Notes: a model not told the origin generated them from the letters alone. 40,372 bases of DNA from Paludibacteraceae bacterium (GCA_029974315.1 JARKSE010000054.1:1-40372), one strand, 5' to 3'. Shown: positions 24,998 to 35,891, counted from the first letter of the stretch. Numbers and translations are program-made.

Positions 24998-26449
24998 TTA
25001 CTTCTCCTGCTTAACACCCAAATAAAGATTGTAAGTGTTAAAAACATCATCAACATAGCGTACCGTATGTTTTGCTCTAAAATAACCAGCTTTACACACT
25101 TCGTCGTTATAATATTCTGGTTTGTTTTTCAAAAGTAGATACTTTTCGGCATTATGCCAAATTTGAGGATTTTCACCATATTTCGTAGCCAATGCCCGAG
25201 CGTCCAACACATGCGCAGGTCCAGCATTGTACGATGCTAATACAAATTTAATCCGTTCTTCCTGGTCTTCTACAGCATGATAAATCAAATTCAACGACTT
25301 GATGTATTGTACTGCTGCAGCAATTGCTGGTTCTGCCTGAAAAATTGAGATAGAATCCAATCCATATTTAGCTCCTGTTCCCGGCATCATCTGCATCAAA
25401 CCTAATGCACCAGAAGAGGAGACGGCGTTTGCATCAAAATGCGATTCGTTAAATGCTAAAGCCGCCAACAAACGCCAATCCCAATCAATCTGCTTGGCAT
25501 ATTGTTTAAAAAGCTCATCGTATGGCGAAATAGATCCTTTAGGAATAATCGCTTGGATATCTGAAAAATAACGGTTTTTTGAATAATATTTTGTGTACAG
25601 CTGTCTATAGAAACGCGACTTACTAATTTCATCACTCCACACATTGATAGAAGCCAACAAATCGGGTGAAGTTTTACGTACTACCCATGCCGTTTCTTGA
25701 GGCAATCCCACAGGTAAAGAGACATCAATATTGCGCAAATTACTACGTCCCAATATGGCTATTTCTTTATCCACCACAGTCATTGGTATTTTGTGCTGCG
25801 AAACCATCACCACCAATTGTTCAGTAGAAACACTATCTGGTACAGCTTTTATAATAATACCACCACCTATTTCCTTGTTCAAATTAATCAAACGGCGCCA
25901 ATATTTTGTACCTTTTTTTGCATAAACTTCTTTACCTACCAAATCGGTAACATCTTTTACCATTTTTTTAGAGCGTAATTGCACCAAAACAGGATATGAA
26001 TCGTAACGCCGATTTGTAAATACCATATTAGCTCTATTTTCTCGCGTTGATGGCACTCGGTATGCAATTACATCGCCTTGACCTGTGAGTAACAGAGTTT
26101 TCATCTCCTCAATAGACTGAGCAACAATTACTTTGATATCAACACGCAAATAATCGGCATAATTGAGTGCCAAATCATATTCATAACCCATTTCATTATC
26201 TTCATCTACAAAATAAGCAAACGGATTTTCCATGGTAATCACACGCAATTCGCCACGCTCTAAAATCTCTTTTAGATCGCCATCTACAACAGCCGTTTTA
26301 TAAGACTTTCCACAACCAAATAACGCAGCAACGACAAAAATTAAGACAAACCAACGCGAAAGAAAAAAGAGTGATATTCTTCCACGTTGAACGTCGGTAA
26401 CCAATTGTTTGATTGGTCTTAACTTATCAAAAACGTTGGTTCCTCCCAT
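24998..26449 (-). CDS. mltF: MltF-like membrane-bound lytic murein transglycosylase (SBP_bac_3 + SLT domains)
   Basis: Lipobox-like '[10 protein letters not shown]', periplasmic-binding-like domain '[15 protein letters not shown]...[15 protein letters not shown]', SLT domain '[35 protein letters not shown]'. Confidence 0.88.
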   Translation of the reverse strand: MGGTNVFDKLRPIKQLVTDVQRGRISLFFLSRWFVLIFVVAALFGCGKSYKTAVVDGDLKEILERGELRVITMENPFAYFVDEDNEMGYEYDLALNYADYLRVDIKVIVAQSIEEMKTLLLTGQGDVIAYRVPSTRENRANMVFTNRRYDSYPVLVQLRSKKMVKDVTDLVGKEVYAKKGTKYWRRLINLNKEIGGGIIIKAVPDSVSTEQLVVMVSQHKIPMTVVDKEIAILGRSNLRNIDVSLPVGLPQETAWVVRKTSPDLLASINVWSDEISKSRFYRQLYTKYYSKNRYFSDIQAIIPKGSISPYDELFKQYAKQIDWDWRLLAALAFNESHFDANAVSSSGALGLMQMMPGTGAKYGLDSISIFQAEPAIAAAVQYIKSLNLIYHAVEDQEERIKFVLASYNAGPAHVLDARALATKYGENPQIWHNAEKYLLLKNKPEYYNDEVCKAGYFRAKHTVRYVDDVFNTYNLYLGVKQEK

Positions 26450-26478
26450 ACGTTAAGATGATTAAAACTGCAAAAACG

Positions 26479-27222
26479 CTAATCAGCGCGTTCAATATGT
26501 TCTAGTAAAATAGGTTGCTCACCGCACAAACGCAAATAAACTTGAGCAGTGGCCACCACATCTTTTTCACAATAGTGTGAAATGCGATTTATATCTTTAT
26601 CATTGTAATAAACTGACGCCACTTGCGAGCCGTCAATATCGTCTTTTGAAGTTGGTATGCCCAAGATTGCAGTCAACAATTTCAGCGATGTATAGTTTTT
26701 GAAATCACCGAATTTCCATAGTTCCAACGTATCAATAAAAGAGGTTTCCCAAGGCTTTTTACCGCTCACATTGAGTGATTCGGGAATAGTAATACCATTC
26801 ACAAGCATACGTCGGCAAATAAAAGGAATATCAAATTCTTTAATGTTATGACCACATACAAAATGTTGATTAGAATCAAGAAATTTAGACGTCATTTGGG
26901 CAAAATCACGTAACAGTTTCCCTTCATCATCACCTGTAAACGACTTAGTTCTAATATGTTTTTCGGAACCTTTAACGTAGATTATTCCTACCGAGATACA
27001 AACTATTTTTGCAAACTCAGCATAGATACCAGCACCATTTTGGTAACCTTCATCTGCGGTGGTTTCCTCCGCATATTTTTCAGGCATACGCGCTTTAATC
27101 AGGGTGAATTTTTCTTCCCAAAGCGTTTGCATTTCTGGAGTCAATTGCTCTAAAGAAGCTGTTTGTGGTACAGTTTCTATATCCAAAAATAAAATATTAG
27201 CCAATGCAGGTTTATTATCCAT
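26479..27222 (-). CDS. Predicted 3'-5' exonuclease, PolB-like DEDD family
   Basis: 'NILFLDIETVPQ', 'CGHNIKEFDIPFICRRMLVNGI', 'HYCEKDVVATAQVYLRL'. Confidence 0.85.
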   Translation of the reverse strand: MDNKPALANILFLDIETVPQTASLEQLTPEMQTLWEEKFTLIKARMPEKYAEETTADEGYQNGAGIYAEFAKIVCISVGIIYVKGSEKHIRTKSFTGDDEGKLLRDFAQMTSKFLDSNQHFVCGHNIKEFDIPFICRRMLVNGITIPESLNVSGKKPWETSFIDTLELWKFGDFKNYTSLKLLTAILGIPTSKDDIDGSQVASVYYNDKDINRISHYCEKDVVATAQVYLRLCGEQPILLEHIERAD

Positions 27223-27231
27223 GAATAAAAG

Positions 27232-27861
27232 TCAAACTATTATTTTTGTTTTAAAGCCAAATTTTTTTTCAATGTATTTTGTTAAAATATCAATAGCTAT
27301 TTTATTGTTTCCGCCTTGTGGTACAATGATATCCGCATAACGTTTTGTTGGTTCAATAAATTGCAAATGCATCGGTTTTACTGTATGTTCATAACGTTCC
27401 ATAACACGATTTACTGAACGCCCACGCTCCACAATATCACGATTGATAACACGTATTAAACGATCATCAGCATCAGCATCAACAAACACTTTCAAATCCA
27501 TCAGTTTTCGAAGTTGTGGATTAGTAAGTACTAAAATACCCTCTACAATAACCACTTCACAAGGTTTTACCAAAACAGTTTCCTCAGCACGTGTACAAGT
27601 CAAATAAGAGTAGATAGGTTGTTCTATACTTTTACCTGCTTTTAAATCTTTGATGTGCTGAATAAGTAACTCGAATTCAATAGAATCTGGGTGGTCAAAA
27701 TTGATATTTAAACGCTCTTCTAACGGCATATCAGAAGCATCACGGTAGTAAGAATCTTGTGGCAATACCGCCACTTCCCCTTCGGGTAGCTGTTCAATGA
27801 TTTTGCGCACCACAGTTGTTTTTCCCGAGCCAGTTCCTCCGGCAATTCCAATAATTAGCAT
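27232..27861 (-). CDS. udk: Uridine kinase
   Basis: 'IGIAGGTGSGKTTVVRKI', 'LPQDSYYRD', 'NFDHPDSIEFELL', 'RDIVERGRSVNRVMERYEHTVKPMHLQFIEPTKRYADIIVPQGGNN'. Confidence 0.95.
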   Translation of the reverse strand: MLIIGIAGGTGSGKTTVVRKIIEQLPEGEVAVLPQDSYYRDASDMPLEERLNINFDHPDSIEFELLIQHIKDLKAGKSIEQPIYSYLTCTRAEETVLVKPCEVVIVEGILVLTNPQLRKLMDLKVFVDADADDRLIRVINRDIVERGRSVNRVMERYEHTVKPMHLQFIEPTKRYADIIVPQGGNNKIAIDILTKYIEKKFGFKTKIIV

Positions 27862-27934
27862 TTTAGTATTGTTGTAATGTGTTATAAATAAAGAAGATAA
27901 ATGGCTATTTTTTATACTTCAAAAGATATTGCCA

Positions 27935-27942
27935 CAAAGATA
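27935..27942 (-). promoter_or_regulatory. -7 box (TATCTTTG on minus strand) for udk transcription unit
   Basis: CAAAGATA on plus strand ~74 nt upstream of udk ATG. Confidence 0.5.
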
Positions 27943-27997
27943 CGCTTTTAAATTTTATTTACCATAGATAAGTGTCTAAAAGTTTTTATACAACAGC

Positions 27998-28906
27998 TTA
28001 CAAACGGGCATCACAAGGATGACATTCTTCCTGCTCAGTTTCAAATTCGACCGTTGTATGTTCAATCTGCTCAGCAAGCATAAGCAATTTTATTTTCTGT
28101 TTTAATTGTGCCATTTGGTCTAACGTCATTTCCGGAGAAATAACCGCATGCAAACTGGCTATATTATACTGACTATCAAGACTCCAAACGTGTAAATCGT
28201 GTACAGAAATAACAGCTTCGAGTTGTTCTACTTTTTTCTGCAATTCAATTAGTTTTATGTCAGAAGGCACGCCTTGAAGTATGACATTAAACGTAGCTAT
28301 TAAATTACGAACGACGTTATACAAAACGAAGATAGAAATTCCGATGGACAAGATTGGATCTAAAATAGGCACCTCAACAAACATCATCACCACCGAAGCA
28401 ATGAGCACTGCTATCCAACCTAAAACATCTTCCAATAAATGCAGAGAAACTATTCGCTCATTAATCCCACTGCTTTTATGAGTACGCCAAACAGCTACGC
28501 CATTGATAATAACACCCAAAATAGCGAGCAAAAACATACCCTCCACTTTCACATATTGGGGTTGTAGAATACGCATAACGCTGGCATAAATAACAAACAC
28601 CGAGCCCAGCAATAATACCGTGGCATTAATCAGCGCACCCAACAATGCAAAGCGCTTATAACCATACGAATAACGCGCGCTTGGCGAATACCCAGACACT
28701 TTTTGAAAGTACCAAGCTAATGCGAGCGAAATAGAATCGCCCAAATCATGTAAAGCATCCGACAAAATGGCCACACTATTGGTGAGCAAACCACCGACAA
28801 GTTCGATGATAGTAAACGAAAAATTGAGCAAAAAAGCGATAGCTATATTTTTTCCACCTTCAGGCGAATGCACATGAGTATGATGATGTGAATGATGATT
28901 TTCCAT
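27998..28906 (-). CDS. Cation diffusion facilitator (CzcD/ZitB-type) transporter
   Basis: His-rich N-terminus 'MENHHSHHHTHVHSPEGGKN', 'SDALHDLGDSISLALAWY', multiple TM helices, C-terminal cytoplasmic 'VHDLHVWSLDS'. Confidence 0.93.
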   Translation of the reverse strand: MENHHSHHHTHVHSPEGGKNIAIAFLLNFSFTIIELVGGLLTNSVAILSDALHDLGDSISLALAWYFQKVSGYSPSARYSYGYKRFALLGALINATVLLLGSVFVIYASVMRILQPQYVKVEGMFLLAILGVIINGVAVWRTHKSSGINERIVSLHLLEDVLGWIAVLIASVVMMFVEVPILDPILSIGISIFVLYNVVRNLIATFNVILQGVPSDIKLIELQKKVEQLEAVISVHDLHVWSLDSQYNIASLHAVISPEMTLDQMAQLKQKIKLLMLAEQIEHTTVEFETEQEECHPCDARL

Positions 28907-29063
28907 CTCGTGAAAATTTTGACAATATACAAAAGTAATAGTTTTTATTCAGGCAACCACTGCTTTAGTTATATTTTTTTAGGTGATGATAAAATTAACC
29001 GAAAAAAGGAGGTTCATAAACAACTAGCACGACAAAATAATTGTACAAATTCTATTTTTTATC

Positions 29064-29071
29064 TATCTTTG
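29064..29071 (+). promoter_or_regulatory. -7 box (TATCTTTG) upstream of fucose-isomerase-like gene
   Basis: TTTTATCTATCTTTGGGC ~38 nt before the ATG at 29109. Confidence 0.6.
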
Positions 29072-29108
29072 GGCAATAAAACCAATTAACCTTACATGAC
29101 CAATTATT

Positions 29109-30347
29109 ATGAACAAACTGAACTTAATCACCTTTGCATCGGAGCTCAACAAACAAGGCTCTATTCGCGCTAGCCACCAAGAGTTGTTTACCACGTTAGA
29201 AAAAGAATACGTGGTAAATATCATTGAGCCTAAACAACTTGAGACATTACAAACAGACGATTTACAACTCGTATTTATTTCGAGTGGAGGTGTCGAATTT
29301 TCATTTAAAAGCCATTACGACAAACTTCCCAAACCACTCTTTTTACTCACCGACGGATTACAAAACTCTTTAGCAGCATCACTGGAGATCAATACATGGG
29401 CACGCCAGCAAGGTGAACCGTGTCACATTATTCACGGCAATAGCGAAACTATTTTAAAAGAAATAGGAGATTATCAAAACCTATATCGTTACAAACGCCA
29501 ACTTCACGGTAAAAGCGTAGGTGTGATAGGCGAACCTTCGGCTTGGCTTATCGCTAGTGGCGTGAACTACTTAGAAGCAAAAAATCGTTGGGGCGTAGAG
29601 TTTGTAGATATCTTACTCGACGACGTTAATCACGAATTTGACAAAATTACCAACCAAGAAGCCGAAAATGGTGCTGATATTTTTATCAAAGAAGCTCACC
29701 ATTGCAAAGAGCCTAATCGCGACGATGTAATCAAAGCTTATCGCCTCTACAAAGTCATTCGTAATATTTGCATTTTGCATAAACTGGACGCCATTACCAT
29801 TCAATGTTTTGGACTTATTCCAACTACGGGAACAACGGGTTGTTTAGCTCTCGCACTATTGAACGACGAAGGTTTTATTGCCGGCTGTGAAGGCGATTTG
29901 CAAACACTGTTTACTTTAATGGCAGTAAAAGCCATTACGGGACAAACAGGCTTTATGTGCAATCCATCGCAGATAGATAGCACCACCAACACTATGTTAA
30001 TAGCGCATTGTACAATTGGACTAAAACAAACCACAGAATACACTATTCGTACGCATTTCGAAAGTGAAAGTGGCGTTGCTGTTCAGGGGACTCTGCCCGC
30101 AGGTGAATTTACACTAATCAAATGTGGAGGCAACAAACTCGATGAATATTTTGTATCGTCGGCAAAACTTATCGAAAATACTGATTTTAATAATGTTTGT
30201 CGTACACAAGTGCGACTTCAACTAGATGAATCTGTGAATTATTTTCTGAACAATCCTATAGGAAATCACCACGTACTCATTCATGGTAATTACGCTGAAC
30301 AAATTGATCGTTTCTTTCACGAAAATCAGTTGACACGTATGCGTTAA
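29109..30347 (+). CDS. L-fucose/L-arabinose isomerase-fold family protein
   Basis: 'GKSVGVIGEPSAWLIASGV', 'AITIQCFGLIPTTGTTGCLALALLNDEGFIAGCEGDLQTLFTLMAVKAITGQTGFMCNPSQID'. Confidence 0.8.
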   Translation: MNKLNLITFASELNKQGSIRASHQELFTTLEKEYVVNIIEPKQLETLQTDDLQLVFISSGGVEFSFKSHYDKLPKPLFLLTDGLQNSLAASLEINTWARQQGEPCHIIHGNSETILKEIGDYQNLYRYKRQLHGKSVGVIGEPSAWLIASGVNYLEAKNRWGVEFVDILLDDVNHEFDKITNQEAENGADIFIKEAHHCKEPNRDDVIKAYRLYKVIRNICILHKLDAITIQCFGLIPTTGTTGCLALALLNDEGFIAGCEGDLQTLFTLMAVKAITGQTGFMCNPSQIDSTTNTMLIAHCTIGLKQTTEYTIRTHFESESGVAVQGTLPAGEFTLIKCGGNKLDEYFVSSAKLIENTDFNNVCRTQVRLQLDESVNYFLNNPIGNHHVLIHGNYAEQIDRFFHENQLTRMR

Positions 30348-30362
30348 TCCCTATAAACAGCA

Positions 30363-31739
30363 ATGAAAATTATGGATGTAAAACACTATATTACAGCGCA
30401 TGAATCACGTTTTTTAGAAGAACTCTTTTCTTTGATTCGAATTCCAAGCATTAGCGCAAAACCTGAACACAAAACAGACATGATGCGCTGCGCTAAACTT
30501 TGGCAAGCACTGCTTCTTGAAGCCGGTGCCGATTACGTCGACATTATGCCCACCAAAGGTAATCCGGTGGTGTATGGCGAAAAATTGGTCAATCCAAATT
30601 TTAAAACCGTACTTGTTTACGCACACTATGACGTAATGCCTGCCGAACCACTCGAACTGTGGAATTCCAATCCGTTTGAACCCGTTATCAGAGATAATCA
30701 TATATGGGGACGAGGCGTTGACGACGATAAAGGACAATCGTTTATTCAGGTAAAAGCATTCGAATATTTAGTTAAAAACGATTTGCTAAACTGCAATGTA
30801 AAGTTCCTTTTTGAAGGCGAAGAAGAGATTGGTTCACCCTCATTAGAAGCGTTTTGCACAGAACATAAAGAAATGCTGAAAGCCGATATTATACTTGTTT
30901 CTGATACTAGCATGTTGGGCGCCGACACGCCGAGTTTAACGACAGGTTTGCGTGGTTTGGCTTATTGGGAAATTGAAGTTACCGGACCTAATCGCGATTT
31001 ACATTCAGGGCACTTTGGCGGCGCAGTAGCTAATCCGATTAATACGCTTTGTGAGCTGTTAGCCAAAATGATAGACAGCAATCGACGCATCACTATTCCT
31101 CATTTTTACGATGATGTTTTACCTGTGCCACAAGCAGAGCGCGACATGATTGCTAAAATTCCTTTCGATTTGGGGACATATATGCAAAATATTGGCGTTG
31201 ATGCGGTACAAGGCGAAATTGGTTACAGCACATTGGAGCGCAACAGTTGTCGCCCATCGTTTGATGTATGCGGTATTTGGGGCGGTTACACAGGCGAAGG
31301 TAGTAAAACCGTACTGCCGTCAAAAGCGTATGCCAAAGTTTCGTGTCGGTTGGTGGCAAATCAAAATCACGAAACCATTTCGCAGTTATTCATCGATTAC
31401 ATGCACCAATTAGCACCCAAAAGTGTTCGCATAAAAGTAACACCAATGCATGGCGGTCAAGGTTACGTTTGTCCTATCGATTTACCAGCCTATAAAGCGG
31501 CAGAAAAAGGCTTTGAGAAAGCGTTTGGACAAAAGCCATTAGCCGTACGACGTGGAGGAAGTATTCCTATTATCAGCACGTTCGAGCAAGTGTTAGGCAT
31601 AAAAACTATACTCATGGGATTTGGCTTAGAATCAAACGCCATTCACTCGCCTAACGAAAATTTTGATTTAACAATTTTCCGTCAGGGAATTGAAGCTGTA
31701 GTCGAATTTTACAGGGAATATGGGAAACAGATTGACTAA
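30363..31739 (+). CDS. M20 family metallopeptidase/dipeptidase
   Basis: 'VLVYAHYDVMPAEPLELWNSNPFEPVIRDNHIWGRGVDDDKGQ', 'FLFEGEEEIGSPSLEAF', 'MGFGLESNAIHSPNENFDL'. Confidence 0.94.
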   Translation: MKIMDVKHYITAHESRFLEELFSLIRIPSISAKPEHKTDMMRCAKLWQALLLEAGADYVDIMPTKGNPVVYGEKLVNPNFKTVLVYAHYDVMPAEPLELWNSNPFEPVIRDNHIWGRGVDDDKGQSFIQVKAFEYLVKNDLLNCNVKFLFEGEEEIGSPSLEAFCTEHKEMLKADIILVSDTSMLGADTPSLTTGLRGLAYWEIEVTGPNRDLHSGHFGGAVANPINTLCELLAKMIDSNRRITIPHFYDDVLPVPQAERDMIAKIPFDLGTYMQNIGVDAVQGEIGYSTLERNSCRPSFDVCGIWGGYTGEGSKTVLPSKAYAKVSCRLVANQNHETISQLFIDYMHQLAPKSVRIKVTPMHGGQGYVCPIDLPAYKAAEKGFEKAFGQKPLAVRRGGSIPIISTFEQVLGIKTILMGFGLESNAIHSPNENFDLTIFRQGIEAVVEFYREYGKQID

Positions 31740-31751
31740 AAAAATCACTTC

Positions 31752-32387
31752 TTAGTGACAAAATATAAAGCCAAAGTAGACTCTTGGTCCTGTTGCAAAG
31801 TCATCCTGCCAATTAGTAAGATTCAGTAAATAATCGACCTTTAATACCAGGTGAACCTTTTCGGTCATGGCATATTCCACACCAACAAAGGGTGTCAACG
31901 CCATAAAAGTGTATTTACGATAAGAAGTACTATTGTTTTCGAGCGCAAAATCATCAGGCGTTGGTTCTAAAAGTGTTAAGTTTTTGACACTGCCACCACC
32001 AATAGTTCCTCCAACAAAAGGTGTCCACGAGTTGATATGCCAAGCACAATCAGCTAACAAACCACCCCAGCCCACCGACGAGTAACTGTGATTTCTGCCA
32101 TAAGTTAAAGTAGAAACATAACCCTCGGAACCTATACGTAAATGTTCTCCAAAATGAAAACGAATAGCCCCACCCAAGCCAAACGGAGCTCCTTGAAGTT
32201 GTGTGATTTCACGTATTGTTCCATCACTATTTAAAATAGTAACTTCACCACTTTGAACAAAGCCCGTATGCAACATCATACCTCCAGAAAAACCGCTATA
32301 AGCCAATTTTGATGCGTTCTTATTTTCAGCAAACGCATTACTAACTAGAGAGAACAATAGACACAACGAAAAAAATCTATATTTCAT
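31752..32387 (-). CDS. Outer-membrane beta-barrel protein
   Basis: Signal peptide 'MKYRFFSLCLLFSLVSNAFAENK', alternating amphipathic strands, ends '...GPRVYFGFIFCH'. Confidence 0.7.
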   Translation of the reverse strand: MKYRFFSLCLLFSLVSNAFAENKNASKLAYSGFSGGMMLHTGFVQSGEVTILNSDGTIREITQLQGAPFGLGGAIRFHFGEHLRIGSEGYVSTLTYGRNHSYSSVGWGGLLADCAWHINSWTPFVGGTIGGGSVKNLTLLEPTPDDFALENNSTSYRKYTFMALTPFVGVEYAMTEKVHLVLKVDYLLNLTNWQDDFATGPRVYFGFIFCH

Positions 32388-32422
32388 ATTTATTTTATCT
32401 TTACTTAAAACCTAAAAACTTA

Positions 32423-32430
32423 TAACTTTG
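32423..32430 (+). promoter_or_regulatory. -7 box (TAACTTTG)
   Basis: AACTTATAACTTTGCAGC 17 nt before ATG 32447. Confidence 0.5.
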
Positions 32431-32446
32431 CAGCAAAATTTTCAGC

Positions 32447-32752
32447 ATGTCAGAATTACTTGCCACATATAATCTCACTGGAATTGCCATTGGTATCACC
32501 ACATTTCTCATCATCGGTCTATTTCATCCCTTAGTAATTAAAGGAGAATATTACTTTGGCGTCAACTGTTGGTGGGCTTTTTTATTAGCTGGTTTACTGC
32601 TTTTAAGCGCTGCTTTTTACATAACCGACATCTTATATTCTGCGATTTTAGCCGTCACTGGATTTTCATCGTTATGGAGCATCATCGAAGTGTTTGAGCA
32701 ACAAAAACGTGTTCAAAAAGGTTGGTTCCCTAAAAATCCAAAACGCTCTTAA
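32447..32752 (+). CDS. DUF4491-like small integral membrane protein
   Basis: Three TM segments; 'IGLFHPLVIKGEYYFGVNCWWAFLLAGL...SIIEVFEQQKRVQKGWFPKNPKR'. Confidence 0.75.
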   Translation: MSELLATYNLTGIAIGITTFLIIGLFHPLVIKGEYYFGVNCWWAFLLAGLLLLSAAFYITDILYSAILAVTGFSSLWSIIEVFEQQKRVQKGWFPKNPKRS

Positions 32753-32759
32753 AATCGCT

Positions 32760-34463
32760 TTATAACAATTCAGAGGCGCGTTCTAATGCCACATTGATGT
32801 TTGGACAAATGTTTTCTGGACAAATCAACTTTTCAAATCCTGCTTTCACCAACGTCTCATGAACGGTTGGATTAACTCCAGATAAAACAACTTTAATGCC
32901 CTCTTTTGATGATGTTTTACACAGCGTACTCAAATTATGCAAGCCTGTTGAATCTATAAATGGTACTTTACGCATTCTAATAATACGCACTTTGGGTACA
33001 TCGCCAACTTCTTTCATCACTTCATCGAACTTATTGGCAATACCAAAAAAGTATGGACCATCAATTTCATAAACTTCAACTCCATCAGGAATTAAGAGTT
33101 TTTCTTGCTCTGTTGCCAAATCTGATTCTTGATTAGGATCTATTTCATCATGAAAAACTCTTATAGATACAGATTCACTCGTACGTTTTAAAAACAACAC
33201 TATCGCCAGCAACAAACCGACTTCGATAGCTACAATCAAATCGAAAATCACTGTCAATACGAACGTAACCAACATCACAGCAAAATCCGACTTTGGATTT
33301 TTTGACAACGCTCTAATAGCGCGCCACTCACTCATATTGTAAGAAACAACAATTAACACACCAGCCAAACAAGCCATTGGAATAAAACCAACCAATCTAC
33401 CAAAAAACAGTAAAACCAATAAAAGTACTACCGCGTGCACAATACCAGCAATAGGCGTTCGTCCACCATTGTTGATATTAGTCATAGTTCGTGCTATTGC
33501 ACCTGTAGCAGGAATTCCCCCAAAAAATGGCACTACCATATTAGCAATCCCCTGGCCTATCAATTCCGTATTTGAATTATGCTTATCACCAATAACACCA
33601 TCAGCTACCATGGCTGACAACAACGACTCAATAGCTCCCAACATAGCAATGGTAAATGCTGCGGGAAACAACTGTTGTATTAAACTAAAAACAGACTGTC
33701 CTTCGGCTAAATGGAGTGCCGGCATTTTAGGTGCTGGAATTCCTGAGGGTAGTTGATACAAATCGCCAATAGTTTGAATACCTTCTACACCAAAAAATCG
33801 CTTTAAAATCCAGACTACTAAAGTAACCACAACAATAGCTACTAAAGAACCCGGGATTTTTTTTGAAATTTTAGGAGTTAATACTATAATCAACAAACTA
33901 ACTATCCCTACCAATAAAGCCAACCAGTTGATATTTGACAAACTATTCGCATACAAAATCCATTTATCAATGAAGTTAGCTGGTACTTTGGTCAATCCCA
34001 AACCGAACAAATCATTCATTTGTGTTGAGAAAATTGTTAATGCGATACCTGCTGTAAATCCTACAATAACGGGATAAGGCACAAATTTGATAATGTTTCC
34101 CAGTTTAAAAACACCCATTAAAACCAACAATACCCCAGCCATCAATGTTGCAATAGTTAATCCTACAACACCATGCTGTTGAATAATGCCATACACAATA
34201 ACGATAAATGCGCCTGTGGGACCACCAATTTGGACTCTGGAACCGCCTAACAGCGATATGAGAAAACCTGCTATAATCGCAGTTACCAAACCTTCTATCG
34301 GACCTACACCAGAGGCTATACCAAACGCAATAGCCAAAGGAATAGCAACGATACCAACAATAACACCTGCCATCAAATCGGTAAAAAAACGTTCTTTGGT
34401 GTAATTTTTAAGACTTGGAATAATTTTAGGATAAAAAACCTCTTTAAGAGAAAAATTTGCCAT
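32760..34463 (-). CDS. SulP family anion transporter with STAS domain
   Basis: 'AGVIVGIVAIPLAIAFGIASGVGPIEGLVTAIIAGFLISLLGGSRVQIGGPTGAFIVIVY'; C-terminal STAS 'VRIIRMRKVPFIDSTGLHNL'. Confidence 0.94.
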   Translation of the reverse strand: MANFSLKEVFYPKIIPSLKNYTKERFFTDLMAGVIVGIVAIPLAIAFGIASGVGPIEGLVTAIIAGFLISLLGGSRVQIGGPTGAFIVIVYGIIQQHGVVGLTIATLMAGVLLVLMGVFKLGNIIKFVPYPVIVGFTAGIALTIFSTQMNDLFGLGLTKVPANFIDKWILYANSLSNINWLALLVGIVSLLIIVLTPKISKKIPGSLVAIVVVTLVVWILKRFFGVEGIQTIGDLYQLPSGIPAPKMPALHLAEGQSVFSLIQQLFPAAFTIAMLGAIESLLSAMVADGVIGDKHNSNTELIGQGIANMVVPFFGGIPATGAIARTMTNINNGGRTPIAGIVHAVVLLLVLLFFGRLVGFIPMACLAGVLIVVSYNMSEWRAIRALSKNPKSDFAVMLVTFVLTVIFDLIVAIEVGLLLAIVLFLKRTSESVSIRVFHDEIDPNQESDLATEQEKLLIPDGVEVYEIDGPYFFGIANKFDEVMKEVGDVPKVRIIRMRKVPFIDSTGLHNLSTLCKTSSKEGIKVVLSGVNPTVHETLVKAGFEKLICPENICPNINVALERASELL

Positions 34464-34561
34464 AAAAATATTTTTTATAATCGAAAAATAGAAAATTCAA
34501 AAATTATAAATAGCTAAAATAGAGCCAAAAACTAAACAAAACCTATCAAAAAAAATTTTTG

Positions 34562-34569
34562 CAAAGGTA
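34562..34569 (-). promoter_or_regulatory. -7 box (TACCTTTG on minus strand) for SulP gene
   Basis: CAAAGGTA on plus strand ~100 nt upstream of the SulP ATG. Confidence 0.45.
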
Positions 34570-34616
34570 CACATTTACTCCTATATCGCCAATTAAAACA
34601 AGCAGAAATATCGCAT

Positions 34617-34647
34617 AAAAAAAGCCCACCACAAAAGGAGGGCTTTT
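34617..34647 (-). terminator. Terminator downstream of small lipoprotein gene
   Basis: AAAAAGCCC...GGGCTTTT hairpin (imperfect inner stem). Confidence 0.6.
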
Positions 34648-34668
34648 ACACTACGAGCTGCAAGCTAA

Positions 34669-34899
34669 TTATTTGCAATCTGCTTCACTTTTTGCAACAG
34701 CTTTGTAAGTACATGTTGAAAAAGAAGTTGTCAAATTTGCTTTTGTTGCATCAGCTTCAGCTTTGGTCATGTAACCATAAGTTTTAACAGAGACACCACC
34801 ACTTACAGTAGTAAATTCATAACAACGTTCGGTGTTACTACACGCAGTCATAGCAAATGCGACAACTGCAACTGCTGCAATTAAGAATCCTTTCTTCAT
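34669..34899 (-). CDS. Small Cys-containing putative lipoprotein
   Basis: 'MKKGFLIAAVAVVAFAMTACSNTERCYEF...' lipobox TAC|S; 76 aa. Confidence 0.65.
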   Translation of the reverse strand: MKKGFLIAAVAVVAFAMTACSNTERCYEFTTVSGGVSVKTYGYMTKAEADATKANLTTSFSTCTYKAVAKSEADCK

Positions 34900-35090
34900 A
34901 AGAACATAAAATTAAAAAGTTTAAAAAATGAGGGGTATTTGTGTAAAGTAAGATGAAATAAGGTCATAAAACGTTGCACGTTTATTAAACTTTATCTCTC
35001 CAAAACATAAACTCTAAAAAAATAAGCATGCATTTTTTCTAACTTTCCAGAAAAAACATGCTATATCAGCTTATTCATCAAAAAAAATAG

Positions 35091-35098
35091 TATCTTTG
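35091..35098 (+). promoter_or_regulatory. -7 box (TATCTTTG)
   Basis: ATAGTATCTTTGCATACC 13 nt upstream of ATG 35112. Confidence 0.6.
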
Positions 35099-35111
35099 CA
35101 TACCTTAAATC

Positions 35112-35891
35112 ATGAATACACTCTTTAGAATTAGCGCTTTTGTACATTATTGGCGCCACGCAAAGCATCACAAGGGCTTTGGTGTGCACTCTCCTTTCGT
35201 ATTCCATTGGCTCAATCACGTGCTGTACGAAAAGGATTTTTTTTATGCTTATCAGCAACTACGTACCATACGCAAAGAACTACTATCTAATACAACAAAA
35301 ATACAACTATCAGGATTTGGCACTGCCGCTCTGCGTACAACTACAATCCGCAAAATCGCTAAAAAATCTACTACTAAACAAAAATATGCCGAATTAATTT
35401 TCCGTATCGCCAACAACATCAACGCTGAACAGATACTAGAACTAGGTACAAACCTTGGTTTAACCACAATGCACTTAGCTGCAGCCAACTCACAAGCTAA
35501 CATTACTACAATTGAAGGAGAAAAATCCCTTTGCCATGTTTCAACAGCATTATTCAATAAATATAATTTTAATAATATCGCATTGATTCAAGGCAATATT
35601 GACGTAGTTCTACCTAAATTATTGGATAATTTACCAAAACTTGATATCGTGTTTTTCGATGCAAACCACACTTACGAAGCTACTATCAACTATTTTCAAC
35701 TATGCTTACCAAAAATACACAGTAAAACAGTTTTTATTTTTGATGATATCCATTGGTCAAAGGCAATGGAACAGGCATGGCGTGAAATAAAAAAACATCC
35801 TCAAACACGAGTAGATATCGACATATTTCAAATGGGTATAGTGCTATTTAATCCCGATTTACAAAAAGAATCTTACATTGTTAAATTTTAG
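35112..35891 (+). CDS. SAM-dependent class I methyltransferase (O-methyltransferase-like)
   Basis: 'AEQILELGTNLGLTTMHLAAAN', 'ITTIEGEKSLCHVSTALFNKY', 'LDIVFFDANHTYEATINYF', 'FIFDDIHWSKAMEQAW'. Confidence 0.88.
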   Translation: MNTLFRISAFVHYWRHAKHHKGFGVHSPFVFHWLNHVLYEKDFFYAYQQLRTIRKELLSNTTKIQLSGFGTAALRTTTIRKIAKKSTTKQKYAELIFRIANNINAEQILELGTNLGLTTMHLAAANSQANITTIEGEKSLCHVSTALFNKYNFNNIALIQGNIDVVLPKLLDNLPKLDIVFFDANHTYEATINYFQLCLPKIHSKTVFIFDDIHWSKAMEQAWREIKKHPQTRVDIDIFQMGIVLFNPDLQKESYIVKF

